From Oreocharis arfaki (taxonomy: Eukaryota; Chordata; Aves; Passeriformes; Paramythiidae): a DNA stretch of 64,000 nt. This document shows positions 36,246 through 49,780 of the stretch, in pieces. A program made the position numbers and the translations under genes. Below the pieces are notes generated by a model. It saw only the letters and a program-made list of their open reading frames with translations. It was not told the origin of the DNA and did not search any database. The stretch covers positions 186,412-250,411 of the forward strand of contig VZRR01013406.1 in assembly GCA_013398015.1 (NCBI GenBank). Reading direction: 5' to 3'. How positions within the stretch are numbered: the stretch's first letter is position 1; every line of letters begins with the position of its first letter.

Positions 36246-39200
36246 ATTTATACCAACAAAGGAATGTCCCTTACTTAGAAACAACTTTTAGTACTGACAT
36301 ATATTTCACTGTCCTTGAGGGCTCTGTGTGCACATGCATGTGTATTTTTTTTACTGTTACTTCTAACCCTTTATAAAATGGGTCTTTGTCTGTATGAGAG
36401 ATACTTTTGGTTTTTTCCACTGCTCTCGTCAGAAAATAAAGCTGTTCTTAATGAATAATTTTATTGTGATATCAAACCCACAATTTCTTATTTTGTCAAA
36501 TAATTCTACAGCTATATTGTATTTTACAATGTCTGATATCTTTATAGGAAAATCAAGACATTACTTGGTCGTGTGAAAGCTTTTCACGGATTACTTGCTT
36601 GTTTATGAAAGACTCAATGAAGATTCAACAGATTGTAATCTTCTTTTGGTCAGCTGTGAACAAATGCCCCTGAAGGATGCTAAGAGACACTATACAGTGG
36701 GAAGTATTTGTCTTTCACACTAGAAGCCAAGATTCAGCTGCACTCAGATGAAGATGGGTTGTACAGTAGCCACCACCCATCATGGTCTTGTCAGGTTCTG
36801 CAATAGGTAGATTACAATAGGGGGCTACACATTTCTTACTACCTGCCCCTCCCCTACCCCCATGCAAACACATAAATTCTATCCCTGAGTCACAATTTCA
36901 CAAATTCCTAAAAATTCCCATTATAAGGGAATTAAGCCATTATAAGGGCCAGAGCTATTAATCCTGATTTAAAAAAAAAAAAAAAAAATCCATCAAGGAT
37001 AATCAAGAATTTCATTGCAGTTTCATCTGGATGAGACTTATTTTTGTGTTTCAAAGCATGATGGCAGATGCTGCTAAGCAGATGGGAGACGACTTCTCTT
37101 AGATGTAGTTAGATCCCAGAGTAGAATTTCACAAGCCATTCATTCAATAACGGTGTCAGTTTAAACAATCTTAACCTTTGGTCCTTCTCACTTATTCATA
37201 TTGTTATGCTACCTGATCAGTTGTGGTGGTAGATATTCTGGGCTGGGAGTCACAGCTGATTTAAAAATAGGACACTGGTTTTCTATTAAGGTTATTTTTC
37301 ATCTATGTTATTTACTAACTCAGGTTCTCTATGTGATACATGCATATTTATAGCTCTGCACATGAAGGGATAATGTGGAAATAGGGCACAGATGTGAATT
37401 CCAAAGCTGTTTAAACAAATAGTGCTTAAATTCTAAAAGTGTTAATGGTACTAAATCTGTAGCGGTGGTGCAGAGACTTTCAGGAATTTTTTTTTAATGA
37501 AGATTCAGGCTGTCAGTCACTTAGCAAAATATGGTTAGAGGGGTAATGTTGTTACAGCTGTAATGCAGCTATGATACACAATCTCCCTTCTGAAACTAGA
37601 AAGATGTCTTAAATAGTCAAAGAGCATGTTAAAATTTTCTAGCAACTTTGAATGAGCTAATAAAAGATATTCTCTGTGACCTTGTCTCAAACAATGTCAA
37701 ACATTGATGGTGGAACAGATTTCAACAGGACTGCTGATGGTAGTAAAGATCTGCAGCTATGCTCATGGTTACAGAGTTGGTACTTTTTGACAAAAATTTC
37801 TTTCTGAAAATTTAAATGTAGATTTTAGATGTTTGTTTTGTTATTCAGAACTGGCACAGACAAATTTCAAGCACACAAAACCATTTTCCTTGCAAGTATC
37901 TCAGGTAATGAGGAAAATCTAAAGGAGAAAATAAAATCAACAAACTAGCCTATACTAAGGTTTAGTTTTTCTTTTTTTTCAGAGGACATGACCTATGGTT
38001 ACCTAATGTTTCTCAAATAGTCAAGTAATTTTCTCTCCTTGCAGTCTGTGACCTCCTGCTATAAATTATTTTATTTTCAGACAACCCTGGTTCCTTTCCC
38101 AATTGAATATGATCACAGACAAATATTTTCATAATAAATTTACGTGTACATGAAGCAGCAGAAAATCTCCACTTACACTTTATTTCAAGCAAGCCTTAGC
38201 CTGTTTTTTTTACAGCTCATGCTTAAAATAAGTTCCTTAAGTGGAAGTCAAGCCATAAAGTTTTCTCAATTGGCCTTTGATAATTAGAACATTAATGACA
38301 AATAAAGAATGACACTGTCCATCACTTACTGCTAATCACACTTTTCAATACGACTAAAGAAATTTTATCTCTACCCTTTTTATTATGTGGCATTGTCATA
38401 TAGTCTATGTAACTCTTTTGTGTTACAAAAAGTAGTAAGAAAACTTAAACTCAGTAACTGCAGACTTACAATTGTAGAAGATACACAAGGTATACTTTAT
38501 TTCCTCTGTGTTTCAGTCAACAGAAGTAAATGCATGACAAATAGCTTGTTTTAATGGCTAACTGGATATGGATTCATTACAGGTATTGTAAAATTGACAT
38601 ATCTTAAACAGCCCCCCTGTTCTTGGCAGAGTTGCAGAATATGGAAATGTACTAGCCAGACTTTTCAAATCCTTTACAGCACTGTTGTCTCCTTCCCAAA
38701 AGAACTATCTCTAGGAGACTCTACATAGGCAAAGTAAATCCCTCAGCAGAGAAGTAATGTGGCTTGTCAAGCAGATCTGCTGTGGCTACCATTTTCTTTA
38801 CTGAAGCCTTGTTCTTCTTTTTCAAAGTTATGTGTTGACCTTACAAGCATTTGCAAAATAAATCCAGATGTGAGAAGGATCAAGATTTTTTTTTTTTTTG
38901 ATGAGACCTAGCCTGTCTTCCTGTTCTCATTTCATTTAGGGCTGCCTTCAAGGTTAAAGTTTTACTTCCGGCCACAGTACGTGGATCACATTGCCTACAG
39001 AAAAATCATGAGTCCTGGCTCTGTGAATTTGGTCTGGCCAGCCTGGCTCTGAAGCTGGTGAGCTGCTAAGATGTCAGAAAGCTATTTCATATATTGCCTG
39101 AAGCAAGAAGGTGTGGCATATTTTGCTGACCCTGCTACATGTTTGTTCTCAAGTACCAAGTGCTGCAAAAGGACATAGGTTTTGAAGTTCTTCCCTTGGG

Positions 39201-39417
39201 AAGTCACAACAAGCAATTAACTTTCACCACACTCTATAAAGCAAGATACCCAAATTTTATTCAGCTGTCACAGAGAAGGTATATTGGTGAATGTGGCAGC
39301 TCTTGCCAGGATGCGGCAACTCAAAACTAGATTACAATGAACTTTACTTTCATCTACAAGGTCTTATCTGCAGACCTTAAGTCTCATTCTAAAAATTGAG
39401 AGCGTCTCTCTTTTTAT

Positions 39418-39446
39418 CCCCCACCCCACCCCACCCCCCCTGCCCC
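39418..39446 (-). repeat. C-run cluster, G-quadruplex motif on the minus strand
   Basis: The plus strand has five C-runs: five, four, four, seven and four C's, separated by single A's and finally TG. The minus strand therefore has five G-runs of at least four with 1- to 2-base loops, which satisfies the strict definition of a quadruplex-forming motif. The plus strand would be an i-motif candidate. It stands out in this AT-rich region. Confidence 0.85.
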
Positions 39447-42400
39447 AGCTCTGATTGTTTTGCTTTATTGGAGGTGAGCAGTTAGTTTTGGAAAGGGATA
39501 ACTTGTTTTGGAAAAGAATCCTGCTGATATGACCTTATGTGGCAGGTAAGAAGCCTCCACCCTTCCCTGGTTACAGACAAAGTCCCAGAAAAATACACGC
39601 ATCCATTTTTTTTTTTTCCCAAGCATTTGATAGGATGGAGTGCTTTTGCACAAATCTTATTTGGACAGTGATTCTCACAGCAGGCTAAAACCTCATAGAG
39701 GCACCAGCAGTAAAGGTAGTGACAAGCCCATACTATGACCACTTATACATTGTGCAGAAATTATAATGTCTCAGCTTGTGATAAGAGCAAATCCATTTAC
39801 TGACAGTCCTGAAGGAGGCCAGTGTTGCAAATGACGCACAGGTGTCAAGGTCATGAGACAAGCCATCCCCTTCAAAGAAATAATAGCTATCACTTAAGAC
39901 CTCTTTGGCCTCAGGTCTTACAACTCCTGGACTTCGATATCATTTTGTTAGCTCATGCTGAAATGGTATATATGGACTTTTGAGCAACTGAGCTGTTTTA
40001 TAAAGGAATCTTACAAAGAACGTCCATATTCACCACACTTTTTTTCCCTAGATTGCCACTTTGGATGATAAACCATGTTGGTAAAGGTGAATTGAAATGG
40101 AGCTATTACAGTGACATCTCTTAAACTCTAAAATAGGAGTCATGAGGCCATTAATCACTTTCCATTTGCAGGGAAAATCAAATATCTGGTGTTTTGTTTT
40201 TTCTCCTCATCTATACAAGGTTATCTTGGGTTAATTTAGGCTCTTGATACATCCAGTAACTGACAAAGGTGAAACTGCTTCATTTTCACATGATCAGTGC
40301 AATAAGCACTTACCGTCCTGTGCTATTTCCAGCATTCCTTAGAAGGATAAGGTGTGACTCAAAGTTTTTGCTTGTAGTTTCCAAACCAATAATGTAACTG
40401 AATAAATTTCCTTCTTTTCTCTCTAACGCTCTCTCATTTTGCTTTATTTCCAGTCTTCCTAACTCTGTGATACACCCCAAGATTTGATTTTTTCCTAAAT
40501 CTGCATGAAGGTTTGCAGGGTTAGGTTTTTCTTTTGTGCTTTGTTTTTTTAATGACTCTTTATACTACAGTGCTATCAAGTCCTACATTAGTCAGACTTT
40601 ACTATCTGCATCATATAAATACACACAAAAATTGTCAATCAAATTTCAGTGTACAGGAGTGGGGCCTTGATGATATACAGTCATATCCCCAGAAGCATAT
40701 CCTTAACAAAGTTTTGTAATTAAATCATGCAAGCTGGTTCCTCATTAAGGATCATTGGCCTGATTACAATGACAAGTACAATTAACATTTTGGTAATAAC
40801 TGATTTTTGGTACTGGTATTTCATCACCATCATAAAACTTGCCCACTGTAATGACCCTGACTTTCTGTGCTATTGCCATATCTTTTTTAATCCTAAAAGG
40901 AGACCTTTGGATAAATCATCTCAGCCTTATTGGAATTTATTTTTAGACAGACATACTCATTAATTACTATATTAGAAAGTGAATAACTATGTTAATTTAG
41001 TTTAAAATGAGGGGTTGCATGACCTTATGCATTAACGAGTTACAGGTTTGCTGAAGAAAACCCTCAAAATCTTAGCAGCTTACTCACAGAAGCCTAGTTT
41101 TTAAGAAAGGAGGACAGACAAGGCAGTTCTCCTAAGAGAGTCACATTAGGAGCTGATAACCAGGAGACTTCTGTGTATTTCTAGGTTTACTTTTATAAAG
41201 ACTTCCGCATTTTCACTCCTTACGAAAGATTGTGGAAAATGTCTTGGCAGAATAAAATAAGTAGTTTCTTCCTGAGGGGAGTGTCATGGGAAGAGTTCAA
41301 GGTTCGAAGCTCAGTTCCTTAGTTCGTGTAAGCATTTATGTGAAACATCGGGCATATCAGTTCTTCTGTGACTTCCCACTGCACACATAGGCTTCAAGTT
41401 GATAGTCTCCTTTTACTCAAGGGTCTCCATGCCAGGGAGACATTACAGCTATGACACTGGTCTGCAGAGTCACCCTGTTACTGTTTTCCATTTGTGTTAG
41501 CTTCACACTATATTGACAGAGTCACAGAGAATGATGGGTAACTGAAAGTTGAAGAAACACAAGAATTTTCAGTTCATACTGTTTTTCTTTTAGTTTTATC
41601 TAAACTATGTCATGTATTCAAAAGAACAAGAGGCTCTGAGATTCAATACATTGAGTTCCTACCCAAGCAGCCAGACTGATCAAAGTTTTGGAGAGGGTCT
41701 TTATTCTATTCTTATATGTACAACCCATTAACTGAAAGAATTATTCATATTTGTATCCTTTAATGAAAATTAATGACTATTAAGAAAGCTCTAAGAGAGA
41801 ACAAATACATAAGAGTTTAACAAAATACTGCTTCCTGCCTTCCTTCTTTCCTTTCATTTGTTGTTTTTAATGAATGCATCTCATTGTTACTGAGGAGCTA
41901 TGATCAATATCACCTGGAGAGAAGAAGATAAAGAAAATGAAACCAACCCAACCTTCAGAGCGGCATTTCTTGACTTTGATCTCAAAAAGTACATGTTATT
42001 TCCCAAATCACAGTGCATGTACTATGTTTTGAAGGAACATGCTAAAATATTGGGAGAAAAAGTAAAAGTAGGGAGGGAGCTGTCAGCGCTTTCTTGGCTT
42101 TCTGTTTGGCTTCAGTAAGCTAGATGGATGTGTGGAAGAAAAAATGTAACATTTCTTATTGGCTCTTCTGATGGGTGATTTACCTGGGGGAGATGTCTGT
42201 AGTTTATCCTGTATTACCAAATAAGGAAGGATATGGGGTGAGCACTGGGAATCCAGACAGCCTTGTGCCTTGGCATGGCTAGGGACGCAAGTCAGGGAAA
42301 TGCTGGAAAAGAGAAAGACATGTGAGATTCCCTGTGCATGTGCATCCAGGGAAAATTCCTGGAGCGCCTACAAGATAATACAGGAGGAACAGGCATGGCA

Positions 42401-45400
42401 AGCAGGAAATGATCATCTGAGTGGAGGTGAGAGGGAGGATGCAGGGAGACACAGCCAAGATTCACCAGGGAGACGAAAGAAAGTCATTCTGGCTTGCAAC
42501 AGGAATCTCTAGGTTCCCATCAAGCCTTAACACTTGCTGGGATGAGAGCAAGGTCTCAGGGAAAAGATGCAGAAGATAGAAGAAGGATGGATTTTAAGCT
42601 GTGACCGAGAAAAAAGAACAAAAGAATGAAAGAAAGAGAACAGTACTATGCTCACTTTAAAAACAAAGTCCAAACATGTCAGCTTCCAAGTCCTCACTAA
42701 CTCCAATACAAACTCTTTCTTCCAAGGTGCTTCTTCCTGGGGACTTTTCTTATCGGCTAAGTTGGAAAAATACTGAGCCTTTCTCATTTCAGGACCCCGG
42801 CATGCTGGTGTGGTACAAAAACAGACAAACAAACCAAGATGATTTTCTTAATGCTCACTTCATGGGAAGCCCCAACATGAACATCTGAAAAAAATGCCCC
42901 ATTGCTTCCAGATATTCTCATGCAGTGTATTTAATTCTTTCTCAGACAAAGCCTTGAACTAAAGTAATAATTTTCTTTTTTCTTCATGAAAAACTATACT
43001 TAAATGCTGAGGGTTCCTCATTTCTTGGATCTTTTTTCAGGACACTAGAAGGTTGCATGGGATTTCTCCAGGGAGCCTGTCCTGAAGATGTGCAAACACA
43101 GCCAGTACTGTCATCCTGCCACTTTTCATAGTGTTATTGTGAGTATCAAAACATATGGTGTTTTTCTTAAAGCTTCAGCTACCAGAGTAATGACTGTTTG
43201 CTGTTTACTTAGGTTATCAGCCATGGAGATCTTAATATTGTGGCATTTCACAGACCTTACTCGTGTGAAGCAGAAACCCATCAAATCCTGATTTTACAAG
43301 TGAAGAACCAAGGTCATGGAAAGATTAAGAAGTGTAAGGTCACAGAGAAAATCTGATGCATGTACCCAGGTTTTTCCGAGTCCTTTAGGCTATTGTCCAA
43401 AACACTGATTCATATTTTATTCAGCTTTCATGTAAGTCTAGCAAGCAAACAGAAGACTAGAATACTTTGATCATGTGAAAATGACTGAAAAGATTACATC
43501 TAAAATCTTAAGGTTCTAAAGAGCAATAAGAACAAATATTATTTCTTCTTTTAACACTTAAACAAATTCATTCCATTTAGGTCTCGAAGTTACTAATTTT
43601 GTTATACCCTCCAGCATGAGAAAAAGAGGAATTTAAAAAAGAACACTTATTGCAGTATTCCTTAAGTCATACCCTTATGATAAAAGACTTGAACTTCACA
43701 ACCAGATTATAATGATGCAACCAACCATGGCTATATGTCTTATTAAAAGCATAATAACCAGGCTGTAGCATGTTCAGTGCTCAGGAGGCCGGTAGAAAAA
43801 AATGACAGGTTTTGAAGCGACTGGCAAGGACATGACAAAGACCATTTCTGTCCCGATTCAGGAGAAGCTGGCCTTTTAAAAGCATTTCTGCTTGAGGACA
43901 CTGACCTACCAATATAGTCAGTGCCCCTTATATGCTAAAAATGCTCGAACTCAGCAAAGGAAAGAATCGCCTGAGGATAGAAAGAAATGTTCCCTTTAAG
44001 AAAGGTGATAAAGTAGTTAACTTAGCAATAACCTTTTGACCCTTTTACTTCAGAAGAAAGGTGTCATATCCAGACTAGATCTATAGTACCCCTTCCCACA
44101 AAAAGGGTATCAGTACCAGGAACTCCCCTTTGCAGTTTTCCCTTATCTTGAGCTATACAGGGGGTGGAGAGATGCTCAAGAGCTTGCACAGATCTCAGAG
44201 CAGAATTGAAACAGAGATACAGAATTGAATGTTCCAAAATGCAATAAACTCCATTCAAGCTTTCCCTTTCCTTCATTTTCTCTTTGCCTTTGCAGACCCG
44301 GTAGAAAGCCAGCAAAAGTGTAATTTTTCCTTTCCAAACCAAAGTGAAACAAGATATAGAAGCATCCTTATTCCAGACTAAGGACCTGAGATCATGTGGA
44401 AACCCAGCTTTTTCCTGACACAGGGGTCCATGTTTCTTCCTTAAGTTTTAGAACTGCTTATTATTCATTATTTTCTGGGGATTCTTTACTGAAGCACATT
44501 ATCCTTGGCAGCCTTGGCTCTAACTTATTTGACTCCTTAATGAGAAGGCACATTTCTTGAAGCACATAAATATATTTTACCTAATCTTTTTTCTTCACTG
44601 TATTCAGAGATATGTTATGCTGCTGCCCATTCAGAGTTTAATAACTAAAAAGAATGTGTTCTAGCTCTTGATTCCCCATCCAAGAGTCCTTTAACAGGCT
44701 GTTTTAGCTGTCCTGGTCAGTAACATTACCTAAGAAGTAATTTTAGGCCTCTCTTCCATTCAAATCGTTCTGACAAACAGCAACTACTGAGCAATTTAGA
44801 CCTCCTAGAGCATACTCTAGGGTTTGCTTTTCACCAAGATGAAATTACAGCACTTTCCATCTTTATTTTCTACCCTTTTATTTTCTCCCTGCATTCCAAG
44901 AAAAAAAAAAATCTGGCTACCTACAAGTAGTGGCCAAAACACCAAAGAAAGCAGGATACTAATTACAGCGACAATGGAAAAAAAAAATAAGCAGGAATCT
45001 AGTGTTCAAAGTCTTTGAGCTGGGACAGAACTCACTTGCTGCTGTAACATACATGCATATCAAACCGTGAATTTCATTTCCAATTCTGCTAAAAATGAGT
45101 TAATAAAAGGCAAGGGCAGCATGATTTACATTGTGGAGAAGCAAAACACTGGGAACTTACAAGCTTCTAGAGAGCAAAACTAACTCTGATGCTTCTGACA
45201 AGATAATTTCCTTCCTGATTATGCTTGAGAGATGATAAATTTTAGAGAAAAATTCTGGAAATGCTGAATTGAAGAAGTACACTTGCTAACTGCTCTGACA
45301 GCTTGCTCTCTGATCTTAGAAAATGTAAGCATACCGAGCATGGCAGTGTCGTGATCTGTGCCTTGAGTGCTTTGTATTGCTTGAGAAAATACACTTATGC

Positions 45401-46068
45401 AAAATAAATTTTTACATAGTAACTGTGGAATACAAACCAGAGTCTGGAAGGCCTGGGCTTTAAAAGAGTGCTCAATTTTGACTGAAAGTGGATTACACAT
45501 AAAATGAAACAAAATGGGAGATCACAGTCAATTATGTGAAGTCTTCTAAAGTCTGTATTCCTTTTCTACTGTGGGAGTAAAAATACTGAGAAAATCTCTA
45601 GCCCTTGTAGCAAGCACTTCCAGCACAACTGCAGCCTTACCTGCTCTGACATTAGAGGAAGCAAAATGCTGTGGCTCTCCCAAGGCAAACGATGAAACTT
45701 CTGAATACAGTGAACAGCTCAAACCTTCTCACTAATATTAGTGCCACTGTGAATTCCCAGCAGATTCAACTTCACGGAAGTACTGTGTCTCTTGCAAATG
45801 TATATCATAGGTACCTTTGAGAAGCATAGGGTGTTATCACTAGAGGGGGTTACCCATTTAGACACATAACTATATAAGTACAAATACTTATATAAACTAG
45901 ACATTGAAAACTATTCCTCGTGCAATAAAAGTACTTGCATTGATCACAAAATCCAAGGCCATATCAATGATTTGACTTTTAAAGTTCGTTTATAGTGCTG
46001 CCTCTGGAATTTTTTTTTCTTCATTCTCCTATTTACAAAACTAAGGTAAATCAAAATTCTCAAGGCCT
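39447..46068. other. Long unique stretch, no gene recognised
   Basis: No exon or known repeat is identified. A purine-rich, GC-richer block at about 42240-42530 contains an 80-codon frame (42270-42512, plus) with no recognisable domain. The opposing 101-codon frame at 42527-42832 is likewise unsupported. Short A/T runs occur near 39608-39618, 44901-44911 and 46007-46016. Confidence 0.5.
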
Positions 46069-46400
46069 GGGCTGTTTTCCTGGGATGGGGTGAAAGTGTC
46101 ACACACATTTCAGTTTCACCCCACTACAGGCTGGAGAGCAATCAGAGGCTGATCGGGTTCTGGAGTGTGGAGGCACGCCCAACTTAGTGGATTAGTACTT
46201 CCAAGAGCAGAAGTTTTACGTCATGTATGTGTAACTAATTTTTATACAAAATAGTTTTACCAGATTTTGTTTATCTTTTCCAAACTGTTCTTCCTTATGG
46301 TGGTTCTCACACAGCTGCATTTCAGCTGCAAATAAACTGTTTCACTGGGAGAAAAATCGGCTGTTTTTTAATACAAATGTCCCTATAACTCCTGTTAGTA
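46069..46400 (+). mobile_element. Possible LTR remnant of unknown family
   Basis: The block has higher GC than its flanks (GGCTGGAGAGCAATCAGAGG, GTGTGGAGGCACGCCC). It is followed about 170 bp later by AATAAA at 46331-46336, in TGCAAATAAACTGTTTCACT, an arrangement like an LTR U3-R region. No termini or target-site duplication could be defined, and the family is not recalled. It may equally be the edge of another repeat type. Confidence 0.3.
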
Positions 46401-49400
46401 GTATTCTGTGATAAAACTAGGAAGGGGTTAACTTCTCAAGGTATTTAATATGTCCCTTTTCACTTCTTTCTGTCAAAAAAAACATTCTTAAGAATAAGAG
46501 AATTTAGTATTCAAATTGATTTTTTCCCCATTCTTTGACTTTATATAAATTTGCATAATGCTATTCATTATCATTTTCGTGTTGACTTTATAACCTATAT
46601 GGCCAGGTTCATCAGCTGTTATGTCACTGTGAGAGTAGATCAATCATTTAAGCCAATTTTGACTGTCATACTAATTGTTGACAAAGATTAATTGCTTATA
46701 TTGCAATAATATGGGCAAGTTGTGCCAAAAGTCAAATCTCCCCTATCCCTCCCAGATCCACCTTCAGTACAGCTTGTGGTCTGAGGTAATTAATTCTGTG
46801 TGCATTTTTACCCTAAATATTTAAAAATGGAGAAGCATTTTTCATATGCTTCTTGCATGGAAAAACAACTGCAATCCGCTACAACGTGTCAAAATGCTAC
46901 AGCCAAGATGTTCTTCTCTCTCCTGTTAAAACCTGTGGAACAGTCACGGAATATATTATGCCTCAGAAAAAAAAAAATTACTGTAATGTACAATAACATC
47001 CCAGGAGGAATGAGTTTTCTATTCCCTCTGTTGGTGAATTGGGAAAACCCTGATGGAAACAGCTTTATGTCTACAAAACATCTATTTATCATTCCTTTTA
47101 TGATAAAAAAGGAGCTCTCATAAATAATTCTGCTTGTATTTTCTCGTTAGCTAAAGATTTATTTCTAAGCACCTGAGTTTCTGTTAAAAGTTCATGCATG
47201 TTCTCTTTTTCCCTGGTGGCTTCACTGGAGAGACACTGAGAAAGTTAAGGACCAGGTGCCTGCAAAGGAGATCTGTCATGAGGTACAGCATGAGAGAGAA
47301 ATCCTCACTGGTAGGAACCGACTTATCCAACTTCTTAATGATCTGAATCCTCATGCTGGGTTTATTTAGTGGAACTTTCAGGCAGAAATATGAAACATTT
47401 TCCTGGGACTGTCTACATTTTTGCAAAACACATTTGATGATGGAACCTCACTAGCCTGGGCCATTAATAGCTTGGTATGTGGGAGAAATGATTGTTGCTT
47501 AGGGGAAGTTACCCAAGGAAGATCCCCTTTGCTTGCAATTAAGAGAGAGAAGACTGAGTGGAAGATCTTGAACTCTGCAGAGCTTTCAGACCTTTTAGAG
47601 ATCTCAGTTCCAATCTAGGGAATTCAGCTGATGCCTTCAGCAAAGTTCCCAGGACACTTCAAGCTGATCCTAATTCTCTATCAGCAGTACTCACAGCTCA
47701 CATAGGTGATGTCAGGTTGAACAAACTGAAGGCAAAGGGTTGAAAGTCACTTGAAACTTTCCTTCCAAAGAGAAATCTCTACTTGGCATTCAGAATTAGA
47801 ACTCTTTTTTCTTTTCCATTTTTTTTCTCTCTCTTTTTTTTTTTTTTTTAATTTTTATTTTTTGCTTTTTCCAGTTGAAAAGAAATTCTGACCTTTGAAC
47901 AACTTCTAAGAAGCTTTTTTTTTTTAGTAAAATTTGTTTTGTTTTGTTAAAGATATTAAAAGGAGCAAGAAAACAACAGCAGATTTAGAAAACTTGGTGC
48001 TACAGAGAAATCTGGAGCCAGACTAGGAGAACTCAGCAAGTTCATTAAAACAGTGATTTAATTAAAATTAAAATATCCACATTACTTGAATCTACTGGAA
48101 ACCATTGGAATGGTGTGTTTATGAATTAGACACTGGGATGGACATTACAACAAAGTCGGGAAGTTTAACTTGTAGTTTAACTTTTCACTGTGTTTAGAGG
48201 ATTCACAGCCTATCAAGCATGATGGTTGTCTCCTTGTCTCTAACAGAGAAACAGGTGATATTTTTTAAAAGTTGGCATAATTCCAAAATACACCTATTGC
48301 CAGAGCTACTGAACTCTGGTCAGAGAGAGTGTGAAGCTTTATTAGTTACGGACGAGTCTTCCCAATATTTATTCCAACAACTGATTTCTGTGATGAGTTT
48401 GTTGTTATAAAGCTGAGTGAAAGTGGGGACTCTTCCATATGGTAAACTTTTACATCTAAAACTGATAGAGGAAAGCATTTTTCAATTTTTTTCATACAGA
48501 AAGGGATACTAAGAATTTTCAGAATGAGGAATCAGAATTTTTCACTGCACATCAATTCTTACAAATCCCTTATATTAAAACTATACAAAAATACAGAAAA
48601 TCAAATTTAAATATGGGTGTACATTTCCCTAAAATAATTCCAATGACATTGATAAAAACCCATTATATATATCTTATTTTCAGCCATATATCTTGGGAAA
48701 TTTGCATTTAAACATTTGTGAAAAATGATAGTGACTGTGATGTCACACATTGTAAATAACTCCAGTATTAAATGCTGCAACCTTGACCGACAACACAGAG
48801 TGAATACAGAACGGAACATTCATATTGCAGCAAACAATATACATTTTATTTTAGGTATTTTTTGTTCTAATTTAATAGAAGTTGCAGTGGTTTTCTAAAG
48901 ATGAAACTGTGATTATTTTAATGTGGCAAGAAATCAATGCCACACTTTACTGAAAAGAATGTCACGTGTTCTCAGCCTCTGTGTTTTCATTGAAGCAGTT
49001 ATTTCTTTTTCTCTCTAGGTCATTAATGATGGTGAGCTAACATGACAAACATAGTACACACTGTATTTCACTACAGTCTTATATTAACTTCTGCTTTTGC
49101 AAGAAGGCATTTTTAAACTTCTGGGTTAGAGTCAAAACCACAATGCCTTTCTAAGGTTTTAAATAATTAACAGAAAAATATATACTCCAAAATTCTGTTG
49201 GAGTAGTGGTAGGAAACTTTAAATGTCTGAGGGCAAAAAAAGTCTTGGGTTGTCATACAAATAAGCGGCCTTCTGTTACAGAAAAGGAAGAAAAATAAAA
49301 AGCAGGCATTTATTTCTATGAACCTACAGAGGGAATACTTCTAAACTAATTTAATTTTTATTCTGCAATAAAATGGATCACTGCAGTATGTCTATTTCTC

Positions 49401-49758
49401 TCCTCTGGTTATAAAGCAGGTCTGAAAAAAAACATGGTTCAGATCTAAGCACCTAACTTTTAAACTTTTAGTGAGAACAGATGTATCTTACATATCAATG
49501 TATACTAAAAAAATTTCTCTTCCAATAATATATTTTTTCAAATTATCAAATTTTTTAACTAAGATTTTTTTTTTCTATAAACAGGAAAATACATTCTCCT
49601 GAGACTTCTTACTTTCAGTTACTATTGAGACATCCACATAGGTTTTTTTTTATTTACAGAACACTTACATATGTTTTTTTTCTCCCTCTCATAGAGTTTT
49701 TCAAAGTATCTCATTAAAAACAAATCAGACTTCAATAAAACACAATTGAAAATGACAT
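46401..49758. other. Unique AT-rich DNA, no gene recognised
   Basis: No gene is supported. A 107-codon frame (46800-47123, plus) has no recognisable motif. A long pyrimidine/T-rich tract lies at about 47800-47875. Confidence 0.55.
47800..47875 (+). repeat. T-rich polypyrimidine tract
   Basis: Roughly 75 bases of T with interspersed C, including a T-run of about 17 near 47832-47849. It is low complexity. Confidence 0.8.
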
Positions 49759-49780
49759 CCAACTTTGTTAACAAAGTTGG
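49759..49780. repeat. Perfect 22-bp palindrome
   Basis: CCAACTTTGTT is followed directly by its reverse complement AACAAAGTTGG, with GTTAAC at the centre. It is not a simple repeat. CTTTGTT/AACAAAG are also SOX/TCF-like cores in an inverted pair, which is suggestive only. Confidence 0.9.

Larger units (their letters stand above)
34123..39417. other. Long unique AT-rich stretch, no gene recognised
   Basis: No exon, RNA gene or dated transposon is recognised. Features noted inside are a perfect palindrome (35042-35063), an 18-base A-run (36971-36988), and a weak match to an old interspersed repeat near 36185-36245. A 12-bp tandem motif CCATTATAAGGG occurs twice near 36919-36958. Open frames stay at or below 78 codons. 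Confidence 0.55.

Noticed and set aside
36971..36988. 18-base poly-A as a retroposition tail
   Set aside because: No flanking target duplication was recognised. A short tandem CCATTATAAGGG motif upstream is not a duplication spanning the tail.
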